Assembly (NCBI GenBank): GCA_002722295.1
Contig: PBLF01000019.1
Coordinates: 1-36,782 of the forward strand
Direction of reading: 5' to 3'
Source: Stappia sp.
Lineage (GTDB): Bacteria; Pseudomonadota; Alphaproteobacteria; Rhizobiales; Stappiaceae
DNA length: 36,782 nucleotides
Part shown: one piece after another, positions 7,205 through 15,979 of the stretch
Layout of the letters: each line of letters starts with the position of its first letter
Position numbering within the stretch: the first letter of the stretch is position 1
The notes under the pieces: generated by a model
The model's input: the letters and a program-made list of their open reading frames with translations, nothing else
Databases searched by the model: none
Told to the model about the DNA's origin: nothing
Translations under genes and position numbers: made by a program

Positions 7205-7762
7205 TCACACCGGCAGCGGGAAGTTTGTGAGGACGACGCGGTAGTCGAGATCGTAGGTGAACGACGTCAACGGCGCATAGTCGGGCGAGGTGAAAAGCTC
7301 GGGCTGAACATCCGTGATCGTCACATGGGTGTCGTTCACACCCACCTGCAGGTTTTTGCCCAGATACCAGCCGCCGTAGGGCGCAACGATGTCGCTGCCC
7401 AGTTGCACCGTGCCACTCATGGGCACGGTCCCGGTCGTGAATGCCGTCGCCGTGTTGAACGACGGCGTCCATCCGTCCGTCGTGCGCGCCCTCAGGTTGA
7501 GCGCGGCCCCCAGGATGAACGGCGTGAAATCGTACCCGTGCGCGTGGATGTTGTAGACCCGCTTGGCAACGGCATCGTAGCCGCCCGCCTCGAGCGTGAG
7601 CGTGCCCTCGATGACTTCGCGGTTGGTCACATACGGCAGCGCCGAATGAAACAGCACACGACCGATATCCGCGTGCGGGTCCGCTTCGATAGCCTCGGAC
7701 TTGTCGCCCGTGTAGATCGCGACGCGACCGTCGTCGCCGATGTAGGAGGTCAGCTTGGTCAT
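7205..7762 (-). CDS. Putative virion protein next to the tail-tip gene
   Basis: A 185-residue beta-rich protein (strands such as GRVAIYTG, GTVQLGSD, YRVVLTNF). The start at 7762 overlaps the stop of the tail-tip gene as ATGA, so the two are translationally coupled. It shares the general style of the next gene (also Gly/Thr-rich, with a similar ending on a beta-strand before the stop), and the two may have arisen from a common virion component. Function not recognised; structural role inferred from position. Confidence 0.65.
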   Translation of the reverse strand: MTKLTSYIGDDGRVAIYTGDKSEAIEADPHADIGRVLFHSALPYVTNREVIEGTLTLEAGGYDAVAKRVYNIHAHGYDFTPFILGAALNLRARTTDGWTPSFNTATAFTTGTVPMSGTVQLGSDIVAPYGGWYLGKNLQVGVNDTHVTITDVQPELFTSPDYAPLTSFTYDLDYRVVLTNFPLPV

Positions 7763-10407
7763 GATCCACTCACGATCCGGATGTAACCCGCGTCATAGTT
7801 GGTATCCATCGTCTCGTCGGCGGAGCGGATGCGCCCGCCGATGGCATTGAGGAACACGAGGTTGTTGATGGTGACCCGGCCATCGTCGATGACGAACACG
7901 GGGACGGTGTTGCCGCTGCCGTCGTCGATGACGAACTGGTCGACATTGATCGCCATGCGCGAGCTGAGATCGCTGAGGATCTGCAGTGCCAGCCCGGAGG
8001 TTTTCCAGTCCGGCGTTCCTTCGGTGCCCGCGTTGAGCTGCAACAGGAATTCGGCGACCACGCCCGATGGCAGCGTGCCGGCATTCGCCGAGAAGCGAAT
8101 GAACCCGCCGGCGAAAAAGCCGTTCAACGTCGCCTCGACCTGATTGATGGCGGTCGCCCGCGCCTCGCTTTCGCTCGTCACGGCCTCGTCGACATAGGTC
8201 ACCGACGCCTTGCCGTCGATCTGGTCCGTCAGTTCGGTCTCGAGGGTTTCGATCGCCGTGACGCGCGCCGCTGTCTCGTCGGCTGTCAACTGCACCGCGT
8301 GGGTATAGGCCGCGCGCGAGTGCTCGCTCGTGCGTTCCAGCCGGTCGACCCTGTCCGCGTCCCCGGTCACCTCGTTGACGATCCGGTGAATCTGTTCGAA
8401 CAGCGAGGTATCGGCACTGTTGAAGATCTCGGAGGCGGATCGGGTCCGCTCGCCGGCGGCATCCACAAGCGCGCCCGCCGAACCGACGATGAAATCCCCG
8501 CCCGTGGTAACGGACACCCACTCCGACCAGGTCACCCGCCGCGCCGGAAACGTCGTGATCGAGGTGCGCACCTCATAGTCGGTGCCGGCCATCAGCCCGC
8601 CGGCGATCACCGTGCCGTCCCATGTGCCGGACGCCGGGCGCGCGACGGTGCGGCTCTCGCCCGTCCCGGTGTCCCCATCCCGGCGGTACTGGATTTCCAC
8701 GGTGCGGATGGTCTCGTCAGCAACCGCGTCCCACGAGACGGCGAGCGCCGGCAGCGCCTGACCGTCCGCGCCCGTGAGCGTCGTCGCCTGCACCAGCAGG
8801 CCCGACACATTCGTCGGGCGGGCCGGCAGCGCCGGCGGGGTCGGGATCACCGGAACCGTGGTCACGTCCCCGGCGCCAACCGCATAGACGCTGGCGGCGA
8901 TTTCCGCGAGCGAGACGACAATCACGTCATCGCCGGTCGACATGCTGGTGCCGCTGATTGTCCACGTGCGCCCACGCCAGGTGATCCAGTCGCCGACCTC
9001 CAGCGTGCGCGCCTCCAGTCCCAGCACGATCGAGGCCCGCGCCTGCATCCGCCCGCGCCGGAACGAGATCAGCAGCAGACGACGCCCCTGCGTCGCGCTC
9101 GGCACCTGTTGCAGCGTCACCGGCGCCGGCCGCGTCTCGCCCCCGTCCTCCGATTTGAGAGCGGTATCGCCGATCACCGGTTCGATATCGGCGAGCTCGA
9201 ACAACTGGTCGGGATCGGAATACTGCCCATACAGCTCGTTGACGAGATCCTGTCGCGTCAGCCGCGTGGAGAATGTCACCGGCTGACCGGCGACAAGGTC
9301 ATCGTCGGTCAGCGCCGCGACGGGCACCTGTGCCGCGCCGGCGAGCACGCCGTGAATGCCGTCGCGCTCCAGCCGCTCGCCACCCATCGCCGAGACCAGC
9401 CGGTCGACAACGTCGACGGCCTCGACCTCGTCGCTCGCGAACATCGCCACCCGGTAGCGCGGTTCCGTGCCGCCGCCCGGCACGGCAACAGACTCGTCGC
9501 AGACGTTCGCCGCCGCCATGTAATGGGTCGTGGCGAGGTCATAGGCCGGCAGGCCCATGCCGACGACGCGCACGCCGTTGATGAAATACCCGAGCTGGTA
9601 ATGATGGCAGGCAACCGCCGGATTGTCCGACCATTCCCAGGTCGTCCAGTCGTCGAGCCGATGCGAGCCGGAGCCGCCGGCGGTGGTGTCGAGCCGGGCA
9701 TCGTAGAGCCGCAACCCCTTGAACCGGAATTTCAACGACGAGCCGTTCAGCAGGCCCCGGAACGCCTCGAGATTGGCGTCATAATCCGCCTCGACATGCG
9801 CGTAGCACATGCCGACGCCGATGTGGTCCGTCGACCAGCGGCCGGGGGGATTGGAGTTCGCGACGAGCGCCGGGCTTGCCGCCTGGTCGTGCCGGCCCTC
9901 CCAGAATGTGACCCACATGCGGCGCGTGCCGCCATCGTCCGGCAGGGTGACGGCGTATTTCGTCCAGCCGGTGCCGCTGTCGACCTCCAGCAGGCTCACG
10001 GACTCGCCGTTGACATAAAGCGCCATGAGGCTGTCGCACCAGCCCGACGCCAGCACATAGACCTGGTCGAGATAGCGCCGGTTCGCGCCGTGGGTGTTCC
10101 AGTAGATGTAGTGTCCGCTGGTGATCACCTCGCCGAACGCCAGCTCATGCGCGACGCGCGAGCCGAACCGCAACTCGGCACTGGCCCCGAGCGACGCCGG
10201 CGAGACATCGGGCTCGGAAGGACTTAACAGCGAGGACAGCAGCGTTCGAGCACCAAGCGACAGGCCAATGCCGATCACGGCCGTGGCGAAGGAGGCCGCC
10301 GTGCCGGTCAGTCCGATGAGCCCGACGATGGCCGCCGCGATCGGCGCGGCCGAGGCCGCGCCGGCGGACATCACCAGCAGGAACAGTGCCAGGATTGGTG
10401 TGATCAT
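7759..10407 (-). CDS. Tail tip / host-specificity protein (lambda J-like)
   Basis: An 882-residue central tail-tip protein. The N terminus is hydrophobic (residues 1-60, Ala/Gly-rich), followed by the conserved J-type segment (RFGSRVAHELAFGEV, about residue 80 on). Roughly residues 530-635 form a fibronectin type III domain (RPTNVSGLLV to VSVTTGG). A helical coiled part (about 660-760) and a C-terminal DUF1983-like beta region (VIDDGRVTINNLVFLN) follow. In lambda, J is the distal tail protein that touches the receptor. The ATG at 10407 shares one base with the preceding stop; a GTG at 10410 is an alternative. The order NlpC-like gene then J matches other siphoviruses. Confidence 0.88.
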   Translation of the reverse strand: MITPILALFLLVMSAGAASAAPIAAAIVGLIGLTGTAASFATAVIGIGLSLGARTLLSSLLSPSEPDVSPASLGASAELRFGSRVAHELAFGEVITSGHYIYWNTHGANRRYLDQVYVLASGWCDSLMALYVNGESVSLLEVDSGTGWTKYAVTLPDDGGTRRMWVTFWEGRHDQAASPALVANSNPPGRWSTDHIGVGMCYAHVEADYDANLEAFRGLLNGSSLKFRFKGLRLYDARLDTTAGGSGSHRLDDWTTWEWSDNPAVACHHYQLGYFINGVRVVGMGLPAYDLATTHYMAAANVCDESVAVPGGGTEPRYRVAMFASDEVEAVDVVDRLVSAMGGERLERDGIHGVLAGAAQVPVAALTDDDLVAGQPVTFSTRLTRQDLVNELYGQYSDPDQLFELADIEPVIGDTALKSEDGGETRPAPVTLQQVPSATQGRRLLLISFRRGRMQARASIVLGLEARTLEVGDWITWRGRTWTISGTSMSTGDDVIVVSLAEIAASVYAVGAGDVTTVPVIPTPPALPARPTNVSGLLVQATTLTGADGQALPALAVSWDAVADETIRTVEIQYRRDGDTGTGESRTVARPASGTWDGTVIAGGLMAGTDYEVRTSITTFPARRVTWSEWVSVTTGGDFIVGSAGALVDAAGERTRSASEIFNSADTSLFEQIHRIVNEVTGDADRVDRLERTSEHSRAAYTHAVQLTADETAARVTAIETLETELTDQIDGKASVTYVDEAVTSESEARATAINQVEATLNGFFAGGFIRFSANAGTLPSGVVAEFLLQLNAGTEGTPDWKTSGLALQILSDLSSRMAINVDQFVIDDGSGNTVPVFVIDDGRVTINNLVFLNAIGGRIRSADETMDTNYDAGYIRIVSGS

Positions 10408-10838
10408 CACTCGACCCTGAAGGCTCGTGTCACGGCGGAGAGAGGCAGGCGCAACGCGCCTTGCTCGGATTTGCCATAGGCGTGCGGTGGCAGGATCACC
10501 ACCGCCGCCTCTGCGAGACGCCCGGACGCATCGGCGACCTGCACCAGGCCTATGTCACCGCGCCGCGCGAGAGAGGGCGGCACCTCGTCGAGCACCGCGG
10601 CATAGGCATCGCCGAGGCCGGAGAACCCGCGCGCGGTGAACCGGCGCAACGCGCCGATGGCGGTGCGATAGCGCCCGCGCTCGTCGGCATAGGGGTCGGC
10701 ACCCGTGACGGCCTCGACCGCATCCATCGCCATCATGTGGCAGTCGGAGCCGCCACGCCGGCCGCCCCACTCGAACGGACGCCCCTGGTGATCGGCGATC
10801 ACGTCGAGCACGCGCTCTTCCCATCCGGCCAGCCTCAT
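10407..10838 (-). CDS. DUF6950/NlpC-P60-like tail protein
   Basis: A 143-residue protein resembling the DUF6950 group, small relatives of NlpC/P60 cysteine peptidases. The likely catalytic cysteine is in GGSDCHMMAMDAVEA (about residue 33), with WGG before it and RRGDIGLV (about residue 93) downstream as in P60 folds. Such proteins sit in the tail tip and may open peptidoglycan during DNA injection. The start at 10838 overlaps the upstream stop as ATGA. In the gene order it corresponds to lambda K. Confidence 0.75.
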   Translation of the reverse strand: MRLAGWEERVLDVIADHQGRPFEWGGRRGGSDCHMMAMDAVEAVTGADPYADERGRYRTAIGALRRFTARGFSGLGDAYAAVLDEVPPSLARRGDIGLVQVADASGRLAEAAVVILPPHAYGKSEQGALRLPLSAVTRAFRVE

Positions 10839-11416
10839 TCGCCCGTCCCCCATTTGGCGGTCTGCGTCGCCGACGAGGCGGCATGTTCGAAGAAGAGGTC
10901 CGGCTCGCCGCCGTTAATCACCTTCTGCGTCTCGATGCCCCTGATGAAGCGGCCTGCCTTGCGCAGATCGACGGTGCGCCCGACGAGCCGCGCCTCGAGC
11001 GTGTAGCTCTCGCCCTCGAGGTGCCGGATCTGGTCCACCTGCCCCCGGAACAGCACGTCCGGCAGCGAGCCCACCATCGCCCCCGTCTCGGGCGAGAAGA
11101 AAAAGCGATAGACGAGCGCCGGCCTGAGGTGCCAGGTGTACTCCTCGACGGTGGCGAGCACGTCTGGCGTCAGGTCGCTGTTCGGCACCGCCGACAGCGT
11201 CACTGTCAGTTCCGGCGGCATGTCGCCCCCGGCGGAAACGTCCTGCACATCCAGGAGCTGCCCCGCCCCGACGAACGTCACCCCGTTCCACGTGAACGGC
11301 CCCTGCCCCCACCAGAACCCGTACTGCCCCTCGGCAAAATCGAACAATATCGCCTCGCGCTGTATCCAGCGCCCGGAAACCATCAGCGCCGTGACGGCGG
11401 GATCGAGACTGCGCAT
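10835..11416 (-). CDS. DUF2163-like minor tail protein
   Basis: A 193-residue beta-rich protein with conserved-looking blocks (GVTFVGAGQLLDV, LFRGQVDQI, YTLEARLVGRTVDL) typical of the DUF2163 tail proteins that occupy the position of lambda L between the tape measure and the tail tip. Its start shares one base with the upstream stop and its stop overlaps the next start. It is probably a baseplate-hub-like or distal-tail component. Confidence 0.75.
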   Translation of the reverse strand: MRSLDPAVTALMVSGRWIQREAILFDFAEGQYGFWWGQGPFTWNGVTFVGAGQLLDVQDVSAGGDMPPELTVTLSAVPNSDLTPDVLATVEEYTWHLRPALVYRFFFSPETGAMVGSLPDVLFRGQVDQIRHLEGESYTLEARLVGRTVDLRKAGRFIRGIETQKVINGGEPDLFFEHAASSATQTAKWGTGE

Positions 11417-12060
11417 CAGAGCCCCCTTTCGGATGCTGCCAGGTGCAGCGTCTGCAACGCACGACCGTCAGGCGGATCGAATTGGGTCACGATCATCCGC
11501 ACGGCGGGACGCAGGAAGTTTGCCGTCGCCGAGGTCGAGAACAGCCCGGTTCGAATGAACGGGTCGACGGACAGGGTCACGACGCCGGCAACGGCGGTCG
11601 CATCCTCGAGGATACGGTGCAGCGAATAGGCGCCGCCCTCCTCGAGCCCGATGCGATCGCCAGCCTTGAGCGCGAAGGTCGACGGCAGATCCGACACCGT
11701 GACCGTTGCGGGCGCGATGCTGTCGACGTCTGCCGTGCCATCGAACGCCCCGCCGCCATGCCGCGTGAGCCCGTCGAACGTGCCGCCATAGGTGCGCGGC
11801 GTGACGTGTCGCGGATCGCGATACAGCATGTCGTTCAACCCGCCGCGCAGGGAGGCAACCCACGCCTCCATTTCCGCCACGCGATCCGCCGTGCAGTTGC
11901 CGGTGGTCAGGTCCAGCGACCAATAGGGGTCGCTCTTGTCGATCACCTGCATGGGCCGGCCGCGCCGCCGATTGATCGACTGGTCCCGCACTACCGCGAA
12001 ACGCGTCGGGGTCAGCACCCGCAGCCATGCCGGAAGCTCACGCGGATAGTCAATCGTCAT
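11416..12060 (-). CDS. Minor tail protein (lambda M position)
   Basis: A 214-residue protein that directly follows the tape measure gene, with an ATGA overlap at its start. It has an N-terminal block with WYL-unrelated beta-strands, a tryptophan/glycine motif (WVASLRGGLNDMLYRD), and repeated GGTFDG / GGAFDG near the middle. Unnamed proteins with this pattern occupy the distal-tail position in many alphaproteobacterial siphoviruses. Specific function not established. Confidence 0.65.
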   Translation of the reverse strand: MTIDYPRELPAWLRVLTPTRFAVVRDQSINRRRGRPMQVIDKSDPYWSLDLTTGNCTADRVAEMEAWVASLRGGLNDMLYRDPRHVTPRTYGGTFDGLTRHGGGAFDGTADVDSIAPATVTVSDLPSTFALKAGDRIGLEEGGAYSLHRILEDATAVAGVVTLSVDPFIRTGLFSTSATANFLRPAVRMIVTQFDPPDGRALQTLHLAASERGL

Positions 12061-13883
12061 TGGCGGAACTCCCGTCGGGTGCTGGAGCGGTTTGCGCCGG
12101 CAACGGCGGCGCGGGCCGTGGCCGGAGCCCGGCGCTCGTCATAGTCCTCGACGATCGCGATGGATTGCCCGGCAGCCTGGTCGAGAATGCTCGCCTCGAG
12201 GCCCGGCCCCAGCGACACCACCAACCGGGATTGTCCACCAGACGCACCGGAGTGCCCGGCCACCGCCGCCAGGTCCGCAGGGGTCCAGACCTTCGCCGGG
12301 CCCGTGACGACTTCGGGATAACCGGCTTCACCGGCAATGCCCCACCGTCCCGCACCGAGTGATCCACCGCCTGCGAAGAACCCGTCGAACAACCCCAGCA
12401 GCCCGCCGAAGCTGCTGGTGCCGGTGGACTGCAGGCCGAACAGGCTGGCGAGCGGCCCTTGCCCGAATATGGCCGCCTGCAACGCCGCATCGGCGATGGA
12501 CAGGCCGACGCGACGCATGACGCCCTCAAAATTCTCGGCACCGGCAATCAGGTCGCTGAACGCGCCCGCGCCAAGTTCACCGAAGAACTGCAGCCGCTCG
12601 TTGAAAGCCTCTTGCGCCTTGCGCTCCTGCTCGATACGCGTCACCACCGCCGAAATCGCCTTGCCCTGGTCGGACTTCGCCGTTACCCCGGCGCGGACCT
12701 GCTCGTTTGCGATGCGCTGCTCGAGCGATGTCATGGAAAGCGCGGCCTGTTCGCGGTTCAACGCATCGATGACCCGCTTGTATTGCGCCTCCTGCCGTTC
12801 CGCGTCCTTGGTGGCTTTGGCGCGGGCCTTGTCTGCATCCGGGTCGACCTTGATGGGAGTGAAGCTGAGACTCCCCGAACCAAAGTCGACCATGCCATCC
12901 TTGCGCCCGAAGGTTTGCACCCTGGTAGGCCCGCGCTCCAAAGCACGTTTCGCGAGCTCTTTTTGCAGAAGATCGATTTCGGCAAGGCCGTTTTTGACAG
13001 CCGTCGACGTGGGACCGAAGTTGTATGCGATCCGGTCAACAGCAACCATTTTGTCCTGGATCTGCTTTCGGATGGTCGCGTCGGATCGGCGATCGACGGC
13101 ATCCAGCAGGTCCAGCCAATGCGTCAGCTCCCCGGCAACATCAACCACCGCCGCCTTGAGGTTTGTTCCGATGGTGTTGGTGATACGCTTGAACGCGGCA
13201 TCGACATCAGCAGCTTTGTCGACACCCTCGCGATCGATCACGATCCCGAGGCGATTGGCCTCCTTGATTGTATCGCGAATGCCGTCCGCACCTTGATCGA
13301 TCAGTTCGACGAAACGCTCACCTGCGGTGCCGCCGAAAATCTCGTCGGCGATGCGAATCCGCGCCGCCTTGTCGAGCTGGCGCAACCGGTCGATGATGTC
13401 GATGAACAACGCCTTGGGGTCGGAGAGTTTCTCGGCAAGCGCATCCGCGCCAAGGCCAAGACGCTGAAACGCCTCCGCAGCGGGCCCCTTTCCGGTCACG
13501 ACAAACTCGTCAGCACGCAAGGACAATTCCTTCATGCCGTCCGTCAGGGCATCAACCGAGATCCGGTTCTTCTCGGCGACGTATGAGAGCTCCTGGAACG
13601 TGACCACGTCCATGCCGGCCCTGCGGGCGGCATCACCAATTTCGGCGATGGATGCCGCTGACTGGCGCATCGCCAGTGTCGCGGCTCCGACCGCCGCACC
13701 CACGACACCGAAACCGATCAAGGCCTCCCTTCCGAGTCCCTTGACCGCTTCTGTGGCAGCCCGCACGTCTCCGCTCAGCAGCACGCTTGCTCGGCGAGTA
13801 TCACCCATATGCCGCCGTGCGGAGTTCCAGGCGGGGGCGGACTCGTCCGAACCTCGGATGCGAAATTTAAGGTCTGGAGTCAC
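12057..13883 (-). CDS. Tail tape measure protein
   Basis: A 608-residue, mostly helical protein with a hydrophobic segment near residues 56-75, long charged coiled-coil stretches (about 230-470), and a glycine-rich hydrophobic part (about 480-560). It follows the tail chaperone genes, the standard place. The tape measure sets tail length; using the ratio seen in lambda, about 0.15 nm per residue, the tail would be about 90-95 nm. This is short for the class. The gene starts three bases after the frameshifted T frame ends. Confidence 0.88.
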   Translation of the reverse strand: MTPDLKFRIRGSDESAPAWNSARRHMGDTRRASVLLSGDVRAATEAVKGLGREALIGFGVVGAAVGAATLAMRQSAASIAEIGDAARRAGMDVVTFQELSYVAEKNRISVDALTDGMKELSLRADEFVVTGKGPAAEAFQRLGLGADALAEKLSDPKALFIDIIDRLRQLDKAARIRIADEIFGGTAGERFVELIDQGADGIRDTIKEANRLGIVIDREGVDKAADVDAAFKRITNTIGTNLKAAVVDVAGELTHWLDLLDAVDRRSDATIRKQIQDKMVAVDRIAYNFGPTSTAVKNGLAEIDLLQKELAKRALERGPTRVQTFGRKDGMVDFGSGSLSFTPIKVDPDADKARAKATKDAERQEAQYKRVIDALNREQAALSMTSLEQRIANEQVRAGVTAKSDQGKAISAVVTRIEQERKAQEAFNERLQFFGELGAGAFSDLIAGAENFEGVMRRVGLSIADAALQAAIFGQGPLASLFGLQSTGTSSFGGLLGLFDGFFAGGGSLGAGRWGIAGEAGYPEVVTGPAKVWTPADLAAVAGHSGASGGQSRLVVSLGPGLEASILDQAAGQSIAIVEDYDERRAPATARAAVAGANRSSTRREFRQ

Positions 13884-13886
13884 GCC

Positions 13887-14368
13887 CTACCCCTTCCTGT
13901 CCTGCTCCGGCTTGATCTTCGTCAGAAAGATCAACCACTCCTGAAACTCGCTTTCCGGCATCTCCTCGACGAGCGAAACCGGCCAGTGGTGGCGGTCGGC
14001 AAGCGCGAACTGCAACGCCCGCCGACCGCTCCTCAGTTTCCCTCGAGCGTCTTTGCGTCCGGTCCCGACAGGATCTCGAGCGCGATCCGGGAAACGACCC
14101 GCTTGTCCGCCTCCCGGGTCAGCGTGTGCCGGTCCTTGTCGCTGAACAGCATGTTCCCGTCCGCGTCCTGGGCTTTGAGAATGAGAACATCGACGAACAT
14201 TTCCGCCTTGTTCGCATTGCCCTCGTCGGAGATCCTGTCGGTATGCGCGACGGTCATCGCGCTGGCATAGATCACGAGCGGTTCGCCCTCTTCACCCCAC
14301 TCCGGAACCTTGATTTCCTTGCGCGGGAGGGACTTGTAATGCGCGCGGGCGCGATCGATGACGCTCAT
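13887..14368 (-). CDS. Tail assembly chaperone GT (product of -1 frameshift)
   Basis: The 111-residue G protein is extended by 49 residues when ribosomes slip back one base at the heptamer GGGAAAC (14042-14036). Reading then continues from the CTG at 14036 to the TAG at 13889-13887, giving a 160-residue fusion. The T part has no start codon of its own and contains the T-like stretch HHWPVSLVEEMPESEF followed by QEWLIFL. In lambda, G and GT bind the tape measure and recruit tail tube subunits; a slip at GGGAAAG makes GT. The equivalent position, heptamer and a stem downstream are all seen here. Coordinates span the whole fusion; base 14036 is read twice. Confidence 0.85.
13992..14042 (-). promoter_or_regulatory. 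Programmed -1 ribosomal frameshift signal
   Basis: Three parts are visible on the minus strand. The slippery heptamer G GGA AAC (14042-14036) is in the correct phase. A 6-base spacer (14035-14030) contains the zero-frame stop TGA. A perfect 9-bp stem follows, GCGGTCGGC (14029-14021) with GCCGACCGC (14000-13992), closing a 20-base loop. This matches the standard build of -1 frameshift sites. Confidence 0.85.
14033..14368 (-). CDS. Tail assembly chaperone G
   Basis: A 111-residue protein (MSVIDRARAHYKSLPR start) with a central beta part (PLVIYASAMTVAHTDRI) and a helical C-terminal half ending LEGN directly at the stop. It lies between the tail tube and the tape measure genes, where the lambda G-type chaperones are. 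The ATG at 14368 is chosen because the preceding frame runs through the tail tube gene. The stop codon sits immediately after the slippery heptamer, so most ribosomes end here and a fraction make GT. Confidence 0.85.
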   Translation of the reverse strand: MSVIDRARAHYKSLPRKEIKVPEWGEEGEPLVIYASAMTVAHTDRISDEGNANKAEMFVDVLILKAQDADGNMLFSDKDRHTLTREADKRVVSRIALEILSGPDAKTLEGN

Positions 14369-14370
14369 GA

Positions 14371-14766
14371 TCAGGCCCCCACGGTTTCTTTGGCGAGCGC
14401 ACCGGTGCCGGTGAAACTGAACGTGACCTCGACAGGGTCGGTGACCGAGCTCGAAAGCCCGCGCTCCTCGATCAGGGCCGTGCCGGAGTAATAGGTCTCG
14501 CCCGCTCCATCGCCGGCAGCATAAAGCTCGAGCGCCACGCTCGCCCCCGCCGCCAAGGCCTCCTGCGCTTCGTTCGACGCCTTCTTGTAGGTGGCCGTCA
14601 GCGTGCCGGACCAGCTTTTCGGCGCGCCCGCGATGTTGACATCCCATGCATCGCCAATGGCGGTGTCATTGGAGACCGGCGCCCGGGTGGTCAGGCTGAA
14701 CGAGCGCACCCGGAGCTCGTCCGTCCCCACCATCACCTTGCCTTCATTGCCGTGAACCGTCGTCAT
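14371..14766 (-). CDS. Major tail tube protein
   Basis: A 131-residue beta-rich protein (GKVMVGTDELRVRSFSL, SWSGTLTATYKK, VEVTFSFTGTGAL). Its size and position between the tail terminator and the chaperone G gene fit a siphovirus tail tube subunit, in the place of lambda V. AAGGG lies before the ATG. Subunits stack as rings around the tape measure protein. The family is assigned by pattern and synteny. Confidence 0.8.
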   Translation of the reverse strand: MTTVHGNEGKVMVGTDELRVRSFSLTTRAPVSNDTAIGDAWDVNIAGAPKSWSGTLTATYKKASNEAQEALAAGASVALELYAAGDGAGETYYSGTALIEERGLSSSVTDPVEVTFSFTGTGALAKETVGA

Positions 14767-14781
14767 GGTCTTACCCTTTCA

Positions 14782-15231
14782 TCACGCGGCCGTTTCCGGA
14801 TCCGCGTCGGTGGTTCGATAGGAAATGTTGAGTGTCAGTCGTGCCGCGCCCGTCTGCTGGCGCGGCTGGTCTGGAAGCAGGGGGGCGGGCTCATAGCCGG
14901 AAACGAATGTTTCCATCGCCAGCCCCCCGAGGGTCACGTCCGCCGCGAGCGCCTGCTCGATTTCGACACACGCGTCATCGATGACGTCTTCGGCATGAGC
15001 CCCCGTGGCGACGATCTCGACGAGGACCTCCAGCGTGCGCGCCATTTCCCGAGGCGGTCGGCCGATCTCGTCGGGGGTCGAGACCTCCCGCCCGCGATAG
15101 ACCAGCAGGCACGGCCATTGACCGTCACCCGTCGGGTATCGACGTTGCGGGAATACGTTCGCGCCGGTGGTGGAAAGCCCCGTCAGCGCGGCAACAACCG
15201 CCCCGATGATCTGTGTCCGGACATGGCTCAT
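14782..15231 (-). CDS. Tail terminator / completion protein (lambda U-like)
   Basis: A 149-residue protein with the alpha/beta layout of U-type proteins: an N-terminal helix (HVRTQIIGAVVAALTGL), strand and loop (WPCLLVYRGREV), a long middle helix (AEDVIDDACVEIEQAL), and a terminal strand (ARLTLNISYRT). U caps the tail tube and fixes its length before joining to the head. The start overlaps the upstream stop as ATGA. Confidence 0.75.
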   Translation of the reverse strand: MSHVRTQIIGAVVAALTGLSTTGANVFPQRRYPTGDGQWPCLLVYRGREVSTPDEIGRPPREMARTLEVLVEIVATGAHAEDVIDDACVEIEQALAADVTLGGLAMETFVSGYEPAPLLPDQPRQQTGAARLTLNISYRTTDADPETAA

Positions 15232-15545
15232 GACACCGCCTCGAGCGTGAGCGTCGTCATGCCCGTGCCATCGTGGCGAGGCGGAGCCGCAACGGCATAG
15301 GTGTCACCGTCGATGGAGAGCGTGTCGCCTTCGCCCGCCCCCGTTGGCAGGTCCGCCGTGCGACACGTGAGAACAGGCGAGGCGGAGACAATACCCGGAT
15401 CGGTCAGACCCATCATATCGTCCACCTCGTCGAAGATGCCGGCGAAGACCGACACGCCACCGCCGGACCTGGTGTAGGTGACAGAGAGGCCGAACTCATC
15501 GACATCGAGAAACGCGGCCCGATCCGCTGCGGACTCGACGGCCAT
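15228..15545 (-). CDS. Head-tail joining protein (lambda FII-like)
   Basis: A 105-residue beta-rich protein. The pattern of an N-terminal helix (ADRAAFLDVDEFG), a strand pair, and the final segment GDTYAVAAPPRHDGTGMTTLTLEAV resembles FII-type head-tail joining proteins, which complete the head so that a tail can attach. It lies directly upstream of the U-like gene, the usual order. GAGGG precedes the ATG. Confidence 0.7.
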   Translation of the reverse strand: MAVESAADRAAFLDVDEFGLSVTYTRSGGGVSVFAGIFDEVDDMMGLTDPGIVSASPVLTCRTADLPTGAGEGDTLSIDGDTYAVAAPPRHDGTGMTTLTLEAVS

Positions 15546-15548
15546 CGA

Positions 15549-15911
15549 TCAGCCCTCCAGGGACGGAACGTCGCCGCCATCTCCCTCGGGTTCACCGTCG
15601 TCGGAGGCGTCACCGTCCTCGTCGTCCGAAATCTCCTCGCGCGGCTGGTCCGCCGGCTTGCCACGGGCGGCTTTGCGGCGCTTGCCAAGCGGCACCAGCA
15701 CCAGAGACAGCGAGCGCGGCAGGTCCTCGGGATCGCAGTCGATGCCGAGTTCCTCGCCGCTCTTGAACTGCACCACATGGCGCGGGCGCCACTGCTTGCC
15801 GTCGTCGGACTGCTCGAGCGCATGGCTTCGCGCGGACGCCTGCTCGTCGCTGAGACGCAACAGCATGTCGGCGCCGATCTCGGCGACGCCGCCTTCAACA
15901 CGATATTTCAT
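15549..15911 (-). CDS. Hypothetical protein with acidic tail downstream of the capsid gene
   Basis: A 120-residue protein. Residues 1-85 look folded (MLLRLSDEQASARSHAL, then a strand-rich part). Then a basic patch (KRRKAARGK) precedes a strongly acidic tail of Glu, Asp and Gly (about 95-118). It is in the place of lambda FI or a small connector gene, between capsid and FII-like genes. GGAAGG precedes the ATG at 15911. A role in packaging or head completion is inferred only from position and charge. Confidence 0.6.
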   Translation of the reverse strand: MKYRVEGGVAEIGADMLLRLSDEQASARSHALEQSDDGKQWRPRHVVQFKSGEELGIDCDPEDLPRSLSLVLVPLGKRRKAARGKPADQPREEISDDEDGDASDDGEPEGDGGDVPSLEG

Positions 15912-15941
15912 GGGGAATGCCTTCCGATGATCGGAGAGAAA

Positions 15942-15963
15942 GCCCGCGACCGAAGCCGCGGGC
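15942..15963 (-). terminator. Hairpin after the capsid gene (weak terminator)
   Basis: A 7-bp perfect stem (15957-15963 with 15942-15948, GCCCGCG) and 8-base loop lies between the capsid stop and the next gene. The T stretch on the minus strand is short (TTTC), so it may be an attenuator or a 3' end stabiliser for capsid mRNA instead of a true stop. Confidence 0.45.
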
Positions 15964-15979
15964 GCTGCCCATCACCGCA

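Noticed and set aside
8299..10227. 642-residue plus-strand open frame opposite the tail-tip gene
   Set aside because: High GC gives long antisense frames. The translation is Arg/His-rich and low in recognisable structure, while the minus strand encodes a clear J-type protein.
13887..14032. Independent small gene T
   Set aside because: There is no start codon with a binding site before the conserved part; the frameshift from G explains the frame.
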